DNA of 49,194 nt from Mordavella massiliensis (GCF_016902415.1 NZ_JACJLV010000016.1:1-49194); one strand, 5' to 3'. Shown: positions 23,378-32,623, counted from the first letter of the stretch. Translations and numbers: made by a program. The notes: generated by a model from the sequence alone, not told the origin.

Positions 23378-24198
23378 CCTATGATCTCGCTGGTATTGGA
23401 TATCAGTAAGAATGCGTCCGGTGAATGTTCTTTGATGTAGTTCCGGAGCCGGATCGCTTCGATACGGCTTAGTACGGTGAGCACCAGATATTTGTCGTCT
23501 CCGGAAAACGCGCCCTGCGCCAGTACCACGGTGGCGCTCCGGTGCAGGTCTTCATTGATAAATTCACAGATTGGTTTCGGATCGGAACATACCACATTGA
23601 AATACTTGGAAAGGTTCAGACTCTCGATAAAACTGTCGATCATAAATGACCGGAGGAAGAGTCCGAGGAAAGAATACAGTCCGGTGGTGATGCCAAATGC
23701 GAAACAGCCGGCCAGTGTGATCAGGAAATCCGTGGCCAGCAGCGCCTTTCCGATGTCAATGCTGGTGTACTTTTTCATGATCATGGCGATAATATCCGTT
23801 CCGCCGCTGGAGGCCCCGATGTTAAAGAGGATCGCCGAGCCGACGGCCGGAAGAGCGATGGCAAAGATCAGCTCCAGGAAGGGCTGGTCTGTCAGCGGCT
23901 GCTGCATGGGACAGACACGGTCTAATAGCGATAAGGTGACAGACAACAGAATGCTGCTGTAGGCTGTGCCTGCGGCAAATCCTTTTCCCAGTACAAGGAA
24001 GCCGATCAGAAGAAGCAGCATGTTTGCCACAAAGGAGAAGTCACTGGCTGAGATCACGCCGGTCTTTGCGACCAGTACGGCCAGACCGGTGATACCGCCA
24101 AAAGTAAAGTTGTTGGTGAACTTAAAGAAATAAGTTCCAACTGCCATAATGAGGGTGCTTATTGTAAGCAGAAAAAAGTTTTTTGTTTTTGATTTCAT
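23356..24198 (-). CDS. YitT family membrane protein (DUF161 + DUF2179)
   Basis: A 280-residue protein. Five or six hydrophobic segments (about residues 5-190) form the YitT/DUF161 region, with FTFGGITGLAVLV and NIGASSGGTDIIAMIMKKYT motifs, the latter characteristic. The C-terminal cytoplasmic DUF2179 (about 205-280) includes YLVLTVLSRIEAIRLRNYIKE. The function is unknown; relatives are abundant multi-copy membrane proteins in Firmicutes. The ATG at 24198 is preferred because TGGGGA lies at good distance, while the longer possible start at 24327 would add an unlikely N-terminus. It converges on glmM and shares its terminator. Confidence 0.85.
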   Translation of the reverse strand: MKSKTKNFFLLTISTLIMAVGTYFFKFTNNFTFGGITGLAVLVAKTGVISASDFSFVANMLLLLIGFLVLGKGFAAGTAYSSILLSVTLSLLDRVCPMQQPLTDQPFLELIFAIALPAVGSAILFNIGASSGGTDIIAMIMKKYTSIDIGKALLATDFLITLAGCFAFGITTGLYSFLGLFLRSFMIDSFIESLNLSKYFNVVCSDPKPICEFINEDLHRSATVVLAQGAFSGDDKYLVLTVLSRIEAIRLRNYIKEHSPDAFLLISNTSEIIGKGFHSI

Positions 24199-24354
24199 TT
24201 TTATACATTCCCCAACGTATTTTTTCGGTTTGTAAATCCACCATGCATTGTAACGCCGGGCAGGCAAAAAGTCAACGAATCCGGCCGGATTTGAAAAAAT
24301 TGTATGAGGAAGAAAGATCCGGCACATAATATCCTCTGTAAGGAGGAAGAAAAC

Positions 24355-25635
24355 ATGTATAAATATCTGCCGATCACAGATGTGTACGCAAGAGAAATCC
24401 TAGATTCCCGCGGAAATCCTACGGTAGAGGTGGAGCTGCTGGCAGGAGAGCGATACTGGGGAAGAGCGGCGGTCCCGTCCGGGGCTTCTACCGGAAAATA
24501 TGAGGCTGCCGAGTTAAGAGATCAGGAAGCCAGATACGGAGGCCTTGGCGTACAGCAGGCGGTGGAGCATGTGAACGCCAGGATCGCCCCGGCGATCACG
24601 GATATGAATGTGTTTGACCAGGCGCTTCTGGACCATACCCTCTGCCGTCTGGACGGCACAAAGGACAAATCCGGCCTGGGCGCCAATGCCGTGCTGGGCG
24701 TATCCATGGCTGCGGCCAGGGCAGCGGCGGACGCGCTCCGGATGCCTTTGTATCTGTATCTGGGCGGAACCAATGCAAAGAAGATGCCGGTGCCTATGAT
24801 GAATATTATGAATGGAGGCCGGCATGCGGACAATACCATAGATATCCAGGAGTTTATGATCATGCCGGCCGGCGCCTGCTGTTTCCGGGAAGGGCTTCGG
24901 ATGTGCGCGGAAGTCTACCAGGCCCTGAAAGCAATCTTAAAAGAGGCGGGTCATCTTACGGCTGTGGGAGACGAAGGCGGATTTGCGCCCAATCTCCGGA
25001 ATGCCGAAGAAGTGTTGGAGTATCTGACAAAGGCAGTAGAAAAGGCAGGATATCAGACCGGAAAAGATCTGAAGTTTGCGCTGGACGTGGCGGCTTCGGA
25101 GCTTTATGACCATCAGTTTAAGAAATATGTTTTCCAGGGAGAGGGGCAGATCCGTTCCATGGAAGAAATGGTTGATTATTATGCAGAGCTTGCGGAAGCA
25201 TTTCCCATTGCCTCAATCGAAGACCCGCTGGACGAAGAGGACTGGGAGGGCTGGGAACTTCTGACGACCAGGCTGGGCATGCAGGTACAGCTGGTGGGGG
25301 ACGATCTCTTTGTGACCAATACGGAACGGCTGAAACAGGGGATTGAGAAGGGAGCGGCCAATGCCGTACTGATCAAAGTGAATCAGATCGGTACGCTGAC
25401 GGAGGCCTTTGACGCCATTGACATGGCGCACAGGGCCGGTTACCGGACGATCCTGTCCCACAGGTCCGGAGAAACAACAGATACGATCATTTCCGATATT
25501 GCCGTGGCATACGGATCCGGGCAGATCAAAGCCGGAGCGCCGTGCCGCGCAGAGCGGGTGGAAAAATACAACCGGCTCCTCCGGATCGAAGAACGCCTGG
25601 GAGACGCGGCGAAGTATCAGGATCCTTTTGCCTGA
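24355..25635 (+). CDS. eno: Phosphopyruvate hydratase (enolase)
   Basis: A 426-residue glycolytic enzyme that converts 2-phosphoglycerate to phosphoenolpyruvate. Seen: [98 protein letters not shown] and the active-site loop SHRSGETTD. All expected catalytic and Mg2+-binding blocks are intact. GTAAGGAGG precedes the ATG at 24355. It is not clustered with other glycolytic genes; secG follows with its own promoter, as is common in clostridia. Confidence 0.96.
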   Translation: MYKYLPITDVYAREILDSRGNPTVEVELLAGERYWGRAAVPSGASTGKYEAAELRDQEARYGGLGVQQAVEHVNARIAPAITDMNVFDQALLDHTLCRLDGTKDKSGLGANAVLGVSMAAARAAADALRMPLYLYLGGTNAKKMPVPMMNIMNGGRHADNTIDIQEFMIMPAGACCFREGLRMCAEVYQALKAILKEAGHLTAVGDEGGFAPNLRNAEEVLEYLTKAVEKAGYQTGKDLKFALDVAASELYDHQFKKYVFQGEGQIRSMEEMVDYYAELAEAFPIASIEDPLDEEDWEGWELLTTRLGMQVQLVGDDLFVTNTERLKQGIEKGAANAVLIKVNQIGTLTEAFDAIDMAHRAGYRTILSHRSGETTDTIISDIAVAYGSGQIKAGAPCRAERVEKYNRLLRIEERLGDAAKYQDPFA

Positions 25636-25666
25636 AAAGAAATCTGATCTGCCGCAAAATCTGCGC

Positions 25667-25695
25667 TTGCCTTACAGCCGCTCCTGTGATAGAAT
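25667..25695 (+). promoter_or_regulatory. Promoter of secG
   Basis: TTGCCT (25667-25672) and TAGAAT (25690-25695) are 17 bp apart. Transcription would begin near 25702, which excludes the ATG at 25700 and supports the GTG at 25727. Confidence 0.65.
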
Positions 25696-25726
25696 ATACA
25701 TGGTTTATCCGCAGGAGGTGTTGAAA

Positions 25727-25969
25727 GTGGAAATCTTAAAAACGATATTAATGATCATATTTGCAATAGACTGTATCGCATTGACGGCCATCGTCTTAAT
25801 GCAGGAAGGAAAATCAGCAGGTCTTGGAACCATCGGCGGCATGGCTGACAGCTACTGGGGACAGAATAAAGGCCGTTCCATGGAAGGTACGCTGGTGAAA
25901 TCCACAAAGTTCCTGGCGATCCTGTTTATTGTACTGGCGGCAGTGTTGAATTTGAAAGTATTTGCTTAA
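25727..25969 (+). CDS. secG: Preprotein translocase subunit SecG
   Basis: An 80-residue two-helix membrane protein of the Sec translocon. Helix 1 is about residues 4-23 (ILMIIFAIDCIALTAIVLMQ), followed by the conserved cytoplasmic loop QEGKSAGLGTIGG, and helix 2 near the C-terminus (FLAILFIVLAAVLNL). The GTG start at 25727 is preferred because AGGAGG lies just upstream and the ATG at 25700 coincides with the predicted transcription start. A hairpin terminator follows before rnr. Confidence 0.88.
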   Translation: MEILKTILMIIFAIDCIALTAIVLMQEGKSAGLGTIGGMADSYWGQNKGRSMEGTLVKSTKFLAILFIVLAAVLNLKVFA

Positions 25970-25994
25970 TATTTGACGGCAGAAGAGAAAGAAC

Positions 25995-26025
25995 AAGGAC
26001 ACTCCTTAATGTGGGGTGTCCTTTT
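25995..26025 (+). terminator. Terminator after secG
   Basis: AAGGACACTCC (25995-26005) pairs with GGGGTGTCCTT (26013-26023, one G-U), followed by TTTT. Confidence 0.75.
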
Positions 26026-26049
26026 CAAGTCCGGGGGAGAATAGATTCA

Positions 26050-28230
26050 GTGACAGATCAGTTTTTTGAAGAAAGAAAACAGAAAATATACCGCTTTATG
26101 CAGGATGGACTGTATGTTCCGATGAAGCAAAAAGAGATCGCCGCAGTTCTCCAGATCCCCAGGGAGGAACGGGATGAACTGCGAAAGATCCTGGAAGCGC
26201 TTACAGAGGAAGGGAAGATCACAGTCAGCAAGCGGGGAAAATACAGCCTGAGTAAAGAGATCAGACTGACCGGTGTCTTCCGCGCCAATCTGAAGGGATT
26301 CGGGTTTGTGACAGTGGAAGGGGAAGACGAGGATATTTATATCCGGGAAGATCAGACAAACGGGGCCATGGATAAAGACACGGTGGAAATCACTCTTACC
26401 AGAGCAGGCGGCGGCCGGCACCGGGAAGGACGGGTGCAGAAGATCGTGAAACGGGGCACCGCCAGGGTGGTGGGACTTTTTCAGATGAATCCGGGAAAGA
26501 ACTATGGATTTGTGCTTCCTGATAATCAGAAGCTGTTCCACGATATCTTTATACCGGCAGAGCGGTCCATGGGAGCGGTGGACGGCCATAAGGTGGTGGC
26601 GGAGCTGACCTTCTATGGAGATGAGAAGAGGAAGCCGGAAGGAAAGATCGTAGAGATCCTGGGGCATGTCAATGATCCGGGAACGGATATCCTGTCCATT
26701 GTCAAGGCTTATGATCTGCCCGCCGAGTTTCCGGAAAAAGTCTTAAATCAGGCGGCCCGGGTGGCAAAGCCGGTCAGCGGGGCGGATATGGCAGGACGCA
26801 AAGATATCCGGGACTGGCAGATGGTGACGATAGACGGGGAGGACGCCAAAGATCTGGACGACGCGGTATCTCTTGTGAAAGAAGGAGATCATTACATCCT
26901 GGGCGTGCATATCGCCGACGTGGCAAATTATGTACAGGAGAACAGCGCTCTGGACCGGGAGGCCTATGAAAGAGGGACCAGTGTCTACCTGGTGGACCGG
27001 GTGATCCCCATGCTTCCCCATACATTGTCCAACGGCATCTGTTCTTTGAATGCAGGAGAGGACAGGCTGGCCTTAAGCTGCATCATGAAGATCGATCCGG
27101 CCGGCCATGTGATAGATCATGAGATCGCCGAGACGGTGATCCATGTAGACCGGCGTATGAGTTATACAGCGGTAAACAAGATCCTGGAGGATCAGGATCC
27201 GGAAGAGAGGGAAAAATACCGGGAGCTGGTTCCCATGTTTGAGAGAATGGGAGAACTGTCCCATATCATCCGGGAACGGCGAAAGAAAAGAGGCTCCATT
27301 GATTTTGATTTTCCGGAGACAAAAATGATCCTGAATGAAAAGGGAGAGCCGCTGGAACTGAAACCTTATGAGAGAAATACAGCCACCCGGCTGATCGAGG
27401 ATTTTATGCTGCTGGCCAATGAGACGGTGGCAGAAGACTATTACTGGCAGGAACTGCCGTTTCTCTACCGCACCCATGAGGCGCCGGACGAAGAAAAGAT
27501 CCGGGCCCTGGCTACCTTTATCCATAATTTCGGTTATTCCATGCATGTCGGGAACCGGGAGATCCGGCCGGGAGAGGTGCAGAAGCTTCTGACAAAAGTA
27601 GAAGGAACGCCGGAGGAGCCGTTGATCGCAAGGCTGGCTTTGCGTTCCATGAAGCAGGCCAGATATACAGAAGAAAATACCGGGCATTTCGGACTGGCGG
27701 CAAATTATTACACGCATTTTACATCCCCTATCCGCAGATATCCGGATCTGCAGATCCACAGGATCATCAAGGATCATCTGCGGGGAAGACTGAACGAAAA
27801 AAAGATGGAACATTATCGTTCGATCCTGCCGGAGGCGGCGAAGCATTCCAGCGAGACGGAGCGCAGAGCCGAGGAAGCGGAGCGGGAGACCATCAAGCTG
27901 AAAAAGGCAGAATACATGCAGAAGCGGATCGGAAAGGTGTATGAAGGCGTGATATCGGGCATTACCAAATGGGGCATGTATGTGGAACTGCCCAATACGG
28001 TGGAAGGCCTGGTCCATGTGGTCAGTATGAAGGACGACCACTATGAGTACGACGAGCGAAGCTATGAGCTGGCAGGTGTGCATACCGGCAGGCGTTACCG
28101 GCTGGGAGAGCGGATCTTTGTGCGGGTGACCGGCGCGGACCGGCTGCAGAGGACCGTTGATTTTGAGATTGCAGAGGAAGGAGAGGAAGACAATGGCGAA
28201 AAAAACAGGCATGAAACTGATCGCCAATAA
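26050..28230 (+). CDS. rnr: Ribonuclease R
   Basis: A 726-residue 3'-5' exoribonuclease. An N-terminal winged helix (about 1-65, [12 protein letters not shown]) precedes two cold-shock domains ([19 protein letters not shown] and [17 protein letters not shown]). The RNB catalytic domain has [17 protein letters not shown] with its Asp cluster, and [20 protein letters not shown] begins the C-terminal S1 domain. It degrades structured RNA and, in the trans-translation pathway, non-stop mRNA. Translation starts at GTG (26050) behind GGGGGAGA; a GTG at 26011 lies inside the secG terminator and is rejected. It overlaps smpB by 38 bp. Confidence 0.94.
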   Translation: MTDQFFEERKQKIYRFMQDGLYVPMKQKEIAAVLQIPREERDELRKILEALTEEGKITVSKRGKYSLSKEIRLTGVFRANLKGFGFVTVEGEDEDIYIREDQTNGAMDKDTVEITLTRAGGGRHREGRVQKIVKRGTARVVGLFQMNPGKNYGFVLPDNQKLFHDIFIPAERSMGAVDGHKVVAELTFYGDEKRKPEGKIVEILGHVNDPGTDILSIVKAYDLPAEFPEKVLNQAARVAKPVSGADMAGRKDIRDWQMVTIDGEDAKDLDDAVSLVKEGDHYILGVHIADVANYVQENSALDREAYERGTSVYLVDRVIPMLPHTLSNGICSLNAGEDRLALSCIMKIDPAGHVIDHEIAETVIHVDRRMSYTAVNKILEDQDPEEREKYRELVPMFERMGELSHIIRERRKKRGSIDFDFPETKMILNEKGEPLELKPYERNTATRLIEDFMLLANETVAEDYYWQELPFLYRTHEAPDEEKIRALATFIHNFGYSMHVGNREIRPGEVQKLLTKVEGTPEEPLIARLALRSMKQARYTEENTGHFGLAANYYTHFTSPIRRYPDLQIHRIIKDHLRGRLNEKKMEHYRSILPEAAKHSSETERRAEEAERETIKLKKAEYMQKRIGKVYEGVISGITKWGMYVELPNTVEGLVHVVSMKDDHYEYDERSYELAGVHTGRRYRLGERIFVRVTGADRLQRTVDFEIAEEGEEDNGEKNRHETDRQ

Positions 28231-28663
28231 TAAGAAGGCATACCATGATTATTTCATCCTGGAGACGTATGAGGCGGGGATCGCCCTTCACGGAACGGAA
28301 GTGAAGTCTCTGCGCATGGGAAAGTGCAGCATCAAAGAGGCCTTTATCCGGGTGGAAAATGAAGAAGTGTTTATCTATGGCATGCATATCAGCCCTTATG
28401 AGAAGGGAAATATCTTTAATAAAGATCCGCTGCGCGTAAGGAAGCTCCTTCTTCACAAATATGAGATCCGCAAGCTTCTGGGGAAGACAAAAGAAAAGGG
28501 AATGACACTGGTACCCCTGAAGGTGTATCTGAAGGACAGCCTGGTAAAAGTAGAGATCGGTCTGGCCAAAGGTAAAAAATTATATGACAAACGCCAGGAC
28601 ATTGCGAAGAAGGATCAGCAAAGAGAGGCGCAGAGGGACTTCAAGGTCCGCAATTTCGGATAG
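28193..28663 (+). CDS. smpB: SsrA-binding protein
   Basis: A 156-residue SmpB. It binds tmRNA and delivers it to stalled ribosomes. Seen: [53 protein letters not shown], the [13 protein letters not shown] helix and the basic C-terminal tail [19 protein letters not shown], which enters the mRNA channel. All family blocks are intact. The ATG at 28193 follows GAAGGAGAGG and lies inside the rnr end. The tmRNA gene is about 2.8 kb downstream on the same strand. Confidence 0.95.
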   Translation: MAKKTGMKLIANNKKAYHDYFILETYEAGIALHGTEVKSLRMGKCSIKEAFIRVENEEVFIYGMHISPYEKGNIFNKDPLRVRKLLLHKYEIRKLLGKTKEKGMTLVPLKVYLKDSLVKVEIGLAKGKKLYDKRQDIAKKDQQREAQRDFKVRNFG

Positions 28664-28673
28664 GAGGAAGAAC

Positions 28674-28922
28674 ATGGTACCTGTAAAGAAAGAGGATTTA
28701 AGAACTCTGGTGACAGAGACTACAAAAGAAGTATATGAGGAGCTGACGCCCCATCTGGTCCAGCTTATCAATCAGACACACCGGAACCCCTCTCTGACGG
28801 AGGCACAGAAGCAGGACGAAATCTCCATACATATGATGGGATATGTGAAATCCTGTACCAATGAGATTATCATTGAGGTGCTGGCAGAGATCCTGGGGCT
28901 GGAGGATGAAGACGAAGAATAA
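28674..28922 (+). CDS. Small acidic protein of unknown function
   Basis: An 82-residue protein that I do not recognise. It is predicted mainly helical, with no membrane segment or Cys cluster; a single Cys occurs in KSCTNEIII. The start MVPVKKEDLRTLVTETTKEV and the highly acidic end LGLEDEDEE suggest a soluble protein. AGGAGG sits just ahead of the ATG. It begins 10 bp after smpB and ends in a strong terminator, so it belongs to the rnr-smpB transcript. A link to ribosome rescue is only suggested by position. Confidence 0.7.
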   Translation: MVPVKKEDLRTLVTETTKEVYEELTPHLVQLINQTHRNPSLTEAQKQDEISIHMMGYVKSCTNEIIIEVLAEILGLEDEDEE

Positions 28923-28940
28923 CGAGATGACGGCTACAAT

Positions 28941-28979
28941 AAAAAACTACCGGCGGTTTCATATCGCCGGTAGTTTTTT
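28941..28979 (+). terminator. Terminator of the rnr-smpB operon
   Basis: AAAAAACTACCGGCG (28941-28955) pairs with CGCCGGTAGTTTTTT (28965-28979) around a 9-base loop. The A/T ends make it usable in both directions, so it can also end the converging Hsp20 operon. Confidence 0.85.
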
Positions 28980-29000
28980 CAGAATATTATGAGAAGAAAA

Positions 29001-29426
29001 TTATTCGATTGTAATCAGCTTAGGCTGCTCTTCTTCGTGCTGCACCTCTTTTGGAATCTGCAGGGTCAGGACTCCGTCCTTAAAAGCGGCCTTGATATCA
29101 TCCTGGGTAACTTCATCGCCTACATAGAAGCTACGGTTGCAGGTGCCGGTGTAACGCTCTTTGTGGATGCATTTTCCGTGGGCATCTTTTTCTTCTTTGG
29201 TCTCATTTTTGTGAGCGGTAATGGTAAGATACCCGTCCTTTAAGTCGGCTTTGATATCTTCCTTTGCATAGCCCGGCAGTTCCATTTCTACCATATAGTT
29301 ATTGTCTTTTTCGTGGATATCCGTTTTCATAACCTGGCTGGATGTGCCGCTGTAAGAGCGGGTGAAGAACGGATCATCGAACATATCGTCAAATAAACTG
29401 TTAAAACCTCTGTTTGCAAGTAACAT
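29001..29426 (-). CDS. Hsp20 family small heat-shock protein (second gene)
   Basis: A 141-residue holdase of the alpha-crystallin type. The crystallin domain spans about residues 35-130, with VEMELPGYAKEDIKADLKDGYLTI, ERYTGTCNRSFYVGDEV and AAFKDGVLTLQIPKE, the latter close to the GVLxxxIP C-terminal interaction motif. A short variable N-terminus (SLFDDMFDDPFFTRS) precedes it. It prevents aggregation of unfolded proteins. The second gene of a tandem pair, it is 100 bp from the first with its own AGGGAGG ribosome site and a hairpin between, and is probably co-transcribed from the CIRCE promoter. Confidence 0.92.
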   Translation of the reverse strand: MLLANRGFNSLFDDMFDDPFFTRSYSGTSSQVMKTDIHEKDNNYMVEMELPGYAKEDIKADLKDGYLTITAHKNETKEEKDAHGKCIHKERYTGTCNRSFYVGDEVTQDDIKAAFKDGVLTLQIPKEVQHEEEQPKLITIE

Positions 29427-29497
29427 AATAATTACCTCCCTGAATCTGATTTATGATTTATTGATTATTGTCTGCATGGATAGAAATTCTATGTGAT

Positions 29498-29521
29498 CGG
29501 GGACAGCTTTTGCTGTCCCCG
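29498..29521. other. Intercistronic hairpin between the two Hsp20 genes
   Basis: GGGGACAGC pairs with GCTGTCCCC. Neither side has a proper T-run, so it looks more like an mRNA-stabilising or processing hairpin than a terminator. Confidence 0.5.
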
Positions 29522-29526
29522 GAATT

Positions 29527-29988
29527 TTAACCTTCGATCGCGATGCTGTTCCGGGCTTCCACGGCCTTGGCATCTTTTTTGGGGATGCAAAGTTTCAGGA
29601 TACCGTCCTCAAACTTCGCTTTCACATCGGACTGCTCCACAGCGTCGCCTACATAGAAGCTTCTCTGCATTGCACCGGCATAACGCTCCTTGCGGATATA
29701 TTTGCCTTTTTTGTCCTGCTCGTCTTTGTCAAGACCCTTGGAAGCGGAGATGGTCAGGTAGCCGTTGTTCAACTGTACGCTGATCTCATCTTTCTTGAAT
29801 CCGGGCAGGTCCACGTCCAGTTCATAACCTTCGTCGTGTTCCCGGATATCGGTTTTCATCATATTCTTTGCATGCTTTCCATACAACGGGTTTTTGCGTC
29901 CGAAAAATTCTCTGTCGAACCGGTCAAACGGGAAATCCATCCAATCATCATCAAATAAGTTTTCTCCAAAAATACTAGGCATCATCAT
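29527..29988 (-). CDS. Hsp20 family small heat-shock protein (first gene)
   Basis: A 153-residue alpha-crystallin chaperone, paralogous to its neighbour. The N-terminal part is rich in Asp and Phe (DDDWMDFPFDRFDREFFG). The crystallin domain has LDVDLPGFKKDEISVQLNNGYLTISA, ERYAGAMQRSFYVGDAVEQSD and KFEDGILKLCIPKKDAK. The tandem arrangement suggests hetero-oligomers, which is inference. It is the promoter-proximal gene, with the CIRCE operator about 100 bp upstream; the ribosome site GAAAGGAGA precedes the ATG. Expression is expected to rise with heat or unfolded protein through HrcA release. Confidence 0.92.
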   Translation of the reverse strand: MMMPSIFGENLFDDDWMDFPFDRFDREFFGRKNPLYGKHAKNMMKTDIREHDEGYELDVDLPGFKKDEISVQLNNGYLTISASKGLDKDEQDKKGKYIRKERYAGAMQRSFYVGDAVEQSDVKAKFEDGILKLCIPKKDAKAVEARNSIAIEG

Positions 29989-30073
29989 AAGTCATATCTC
30001 CTTTCATTTTGAAAACCAATATTATCAGCACTCTTGAAGTTATCTCAAGTGTCTTTTCTTTTGCTCTACGTGT

Positions 30074-30102
30074 ACTATAACACACATTGTTAGCACTGTA
30101 AA
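30074..30102 (-). promoter_or_regulatory. Promoter of the Hsp20 operon
   Basis: On the minus strand, TTTACA (30102-30097) and TATAGT (30079-30074) are 17 bp apart. The -35 overlaps the CIRCE element, which explains repression. Confidence 0.75.
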
Positions 30103-30116
30103 GAGGTGAGTGCTAA
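30090..30116. promoter_or_regulatory. CIRCE operator (HrcA binding site)
   Basis: TTAGCACTG, 9 bases, then GAGTGCTAA, differing from the CIRCE consensus (TTAGCACTC-N9-GAGTGCTAA) by one base. It overlaps the -35 of the minus-strand Hsp20 promoter. A second inverted repeat of CACTTGA/TCAAGAGTG type lies in the leader near 30028-30052, of unknown role. Confidence 0.93.
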
Positions 30117-30181
30117 TATTTTTGTGAAAAAAGTGTGAACAAACATACTGTTAAAAAAATGCCGAAATTGTGTCCATGTTG

Positions 30182-30210
30182 TTGACACGTCCGGTTATCT
30201 CCGATATTCT
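30182..30210 (+). promoter_or_regulatory. Promoter of the AI-2E/YtvI-like gene
   Basis: TTGACA (30182-30187) and TATTCT (30205-30210) are 17 bp apart, about 65 bp upstream of the ATG. They look sigma-A-like rather than sporulation-sigma-like. Confidence 0.65.
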
Positions 30211-30275
30211 TAATATTGTGTATTCTTTTATAAAGAAAGGAATAGGCTGATAAAAAAGAGGGGCGGAGTCTCAGG

Positions 30276-31400
30276 ATGGAAAAACGGAAAAAATTTATCA
30301 TAAATTTCTTATATTTTGCAATTATCATTGCCGCGATTTTCTTTGCGCTGCAATTTGCTTTATCATTGTTGTTTCCCTTTGTGGCCGCGCTTTTTATTGC
30401 TTATATCTTAAAGCATCCGATCAACTTTATTGCCAGAAAGACAAAAATGCCAAGAAAACTGGCGGCAATCCTTATGGTCCTGATCTTCTACGGCACCATC
30501 GGTACGTTCCTAGTGCTTGCCAGCATCCGCGCTTTTTCCTTTGCCACTGACCTTGTTCAGAGGCTGCCGTCCATCTTCCGGATTTATGTGAATCCGGTGC
30601 TGACGGATCTGTTCGATCAGCTGGAACAGGCGCTGGAACAGGCAGATCCGAATATTCTGGATACAGTGGATTATCTGTGGAGCCAGTTTATGCAGTCTTT
30701 GCGCAGCATCGTTTCCAATCTGTCACTGACCAGCATGGAAGCCATTTCCAATGTGGCCTCTTCGCTGCCGATGCTGTTTATAAAACTGCTTCTGATGGTG
30801 ATCTCTACATTTTTTATTGCCATGGATTACGAGAGGCTGACCGGTTTTTGCATGCGCCAGTTGAATGGATGGGCCAGAGACATTTTCCTGCAGGTACAGA
30901 AATACGTGGTAGGCACATTGTTTGTCTGCATCCGGTCCTATGCCCTGATCATGAGTATTACATTTATGGAACTGTTCCTTGGCCTGTCTTTATTTGGGGT
31001 GGAATATGCGCTTTTGATCGCTCTTTGTATTGCGGTCTTTGATATCCTTCCGGTTCTGGGAACCGGTGGTATTATGATTCCCTGGGCTGTGATCACGGCG
31101 ATCCTGGGAGATTATCCCATGGCGCTGAAATTATTCGGCCTCTATATTTTTATCACCATTGTGCGTAATATCATTGAGCCGAAGATTGTCGGCAGTCAGA
31201 TCGGACTGCATCCGGTGGTGACCCTGGTCAGCATGTTTGCGGGCGTCCAGCTGTTTGGCGTGGTGGGATTGTTCGGATTCCCCATCGGGCTTTCGCTTCT
31301 GATGCATCTGAACCGGACCGGAACGATTAAGATCTTTAAGCTTACGGCTGAAGAGGAAAGCACATCCGGGGAAGAAGAAAGGGGATCAGAATCTCCTTGA
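30276..31400 (+). CDS. ytvI: AI-2E family transporter, YtvI-like
   Basis: A 374-residue polytopic membrane protein of the AI-2E family (PF01594 type). It has about eight hydrophobic segments: two pairs near residues 8-45 and 60-85, then a large loop (85-155), then a cluster to about 345. The segments FDILPVLGTGGIMIPWA and VRNIIEPKIVGSQIGLHPVVTL are family signatures. The N-terminus MEKRKKFIINFLYF resembles the sporulation protein YtvI, which supports a spore-former, though the assignment within the family is by resemblance only. A charged tail ends it. Its TGA stop overlaps the tmRNA promoter -35. Confidence 0.78.
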   Translation: MEKRKKFIINFLYFAIIIAAIFFALQFALSLLFPFVAALFIAYILKHPINFIARKTKMPRKLAAILMVLIFYGTIGTFLVLASIRAFSFATDLVQRLPSIFRIYVNPVLTDLFDQLEQALEQADPNILDTVDYLWSQFMQSLRSIVSNLSLTSMEAISNVASSLPMLFIKLLLMVISTFFIAMDYERLTGFCMRQLNGWARDIFLQVQKYVVGTLFVCIRSYALIMSITFMELFLGLSLFGVEYALLIALCIAVFDILPVLGTGGIMIPWAVITAILGDYPMALKLFGLYIFITIVRNIIEPKIVGSQIGLHPVVTLVSMFAGVQLFGVVGLFGFPIGLSLLMHLNRTGTIKIFKLTAEEESTSGEEERGSESP

Positions 31401-31426
31401 CAAGAGAAACAGGCGGTGCATATAAT
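31397..31426 (+). promoter_or_regulatory. Promoter of the tmRNA gene
   Basis: Consensus TTGACA (31397-31402) and TATAAT (31421-31426) with 18 bp spacing. The -35 overlaps the stop of the preceding gene. Transcription would start near 31433, leaving a short leader removed at the 5' end of tmRNA. Confidence 0.85.
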
Positions 31427-31470
31427 GAGGTTGGAACAAAGATCACGTCTGCACACCAGGAAAGACATGA

Positions 31471-31818
31471 GGGCTTGTACTGGTTTCGACGGGGGTCTGG
31501 AAGTTGGGGAAGCCATCCGTAGCGGGACACTACGTTAAAAGTTCCATCTAAATATAAACGCAGACGATAGACAGTTAGCGTACGCTGCCTAATCTGGCAG
31601 TAGTCGGCCTTAGGTCATCCGCTGCTTAAGTCACCGGCTTCAACGAGGCGGAGCACTTCACCTCCAAAGCTTTGAGGAGATGGAAGAATTTATGAAGCTA
31701 CTGATATCTGTAACCTGTCATTAGGTGACGGATGGAGGGAATGTTAAAATAATGACTGTGATGGGAGATGCCCTGATGGATGGGCTTTCGGACGCGGGTT
31801 CGATTCCCGCCAGGTCCA
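31471..31818 (+). ncRNA. ssrA: Transfer-messenger RNA (tmRNA)
   Basis: About 348 bases. The 5' end GGGCTTG (31471) pairs with CAGGTCC near the 3' end (31811-31817) to form the tRNA-like acceptor stem with G-U pairs. TGTACTGGTTTCGACGGGGGT (31476 on) is the conserved 5' block, and GGGTTCGATTCCCGCC is the T-arm. CCA is not encoded. The tag reading frame starts at the resume codon GCA (31560) and runs to TAA (31590-31592), giving ADDRQLAYAA, with AYAA in place of the usual ALAA end. It works with SmpB (28193) to free stalled ribosomes and mark proteins for proteolysis. Confidence 0.95.
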
Positions 31819-31829
31819 TTTTATGGCGG

Positions 31830-31864
31830 AAAGACAGAGGATTTGATATTCTCTGTCTTTTTTA
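31830..31864 (+). terminator. Terminator of the tmRNA gene
   Basis: AAAGACAGAG (31830-31839) pairs with CTCTGTCTTT (31851-31860), followed by TTT. Confidence 0.8.
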
Positions 31865-31942
31865 TAAATATAAAAGAAAGAAAATGATTTCACAGAACGG
31901 TCATATTTCCCTGATATGATGGGGAAAACGGAGGTAATTGCT

Positions 31943-32623
31943 ATGGACAAGATTAAAATACTGGTAGTAGATGATGAAGCGAGGATGCGAAAGCTGGTCC
32001 GGGACTTTCTGGAAAGAGAAGGATTCCAGGTGCTCGAAGCGGGCGACGGCGCAGAGGCGATGGATCTTTTTTATGAAGAAAAAGAAATCTCTCTTGTGAT
32101 CCTGGACGTGATGATGCCAAAGATGGACGGATGGCAGACCTTAAGAGAGATCCGGCAGAGTTCCCAGGTTCCGGTGATCATGCTGACGGCAAGATCCGAG
32201 GAACGGGACGAACTTCAGGGCTTTAAGCTTGGGGTGGACGAGTACATCTCCAAACCCTTCAGCCCCAAGATCCTGGTGGCGCGGGTGGAGGCCCTGCTCC
32301 GGAGAACGCAGAAAGGCGGACCGTCCGACGTTCTGTCAGCAGGCGGGATCACGGTAGACAAGACTGCGCATCTGGTAAAAATAGACGGGAAAGAGATCGA
32401 GCTCAGCTATAAAGAATTTGAACTTCTGACGTATTTTGTGGAGAATCAGGGAATCGCACTTTCCAGGGAGAAGATCCTGAACAGTGTGTGGAACTACGAC
32501 TATTTTGGAGACGCCAGGACCATTGATACCCACGTCAAGAAGCTGCGCAGTAAAATGGGCGACAAAGGCAGCTATATCAAGACCATCTGGGGAATGGGCT
32601 ATAAATTTGAGGTAGATGCATAA
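31943..32623 (+). CDS. OmpR/PhoB family response regulator
   Basis: A 226-residue two-domain regulator. The receiver domain (about 1-120) has ILVVDDEARM with the acidic pocket, the phosphorylation site in LVILDVMMPKMDGW, LTARS with the switch Thr, and the Lys in ISKPFSPK. The C-terminal winged helix (about 130-225) has LSYKEFELLTYFVENQG, SREKILNSVWNYDYFGDARTIDTHVKKLRSK and YIKTIWGMGYKFE. The ATG at 31943 follows CGGAGG; an earlier ATG at 31916 lacks a site. The sensor kinase gene begins at the next base, so they are a coupled pair. The stimulus is unknown. Confidence 0.92.
   Translation: MDKIKILVVDDEARMRKLVRDFLEREGFQVLEAGDGAEAMDLFYEEKEISLVILDVMMPKMDGWQTLREIRQSSQVPVIMLTARSEERDELQGFKLGVDEYISKPFSPKILVARVEALLRRTQKGGPSDVLSAGGITVDKTAHLVKIDGKEIELSYKEFELLTYFVENQGIALSREKILNSVWNYDYFGDARTIDTHVKKLRSKMGDKGSYIKTIWGMGYKFEVDA

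Noticed and set aside
26011-26049. An earlier GTG start for RNase R at 26011
   Set aside because: It lies in the right arm of the secG terminator; GTG at 26050 has the ribosome site.
29498-29521. Another copy of the palindromic element family
   Set aside because: The hairpin starts GGGGACA but lacks the loop and the conserved tail.
29493-29783. A plus-strand reading frame across the first Hsp20 gene
   Set aside because: It is antisense to an intact Hsp20 gene with clear domain motifs and has no family resemblance.
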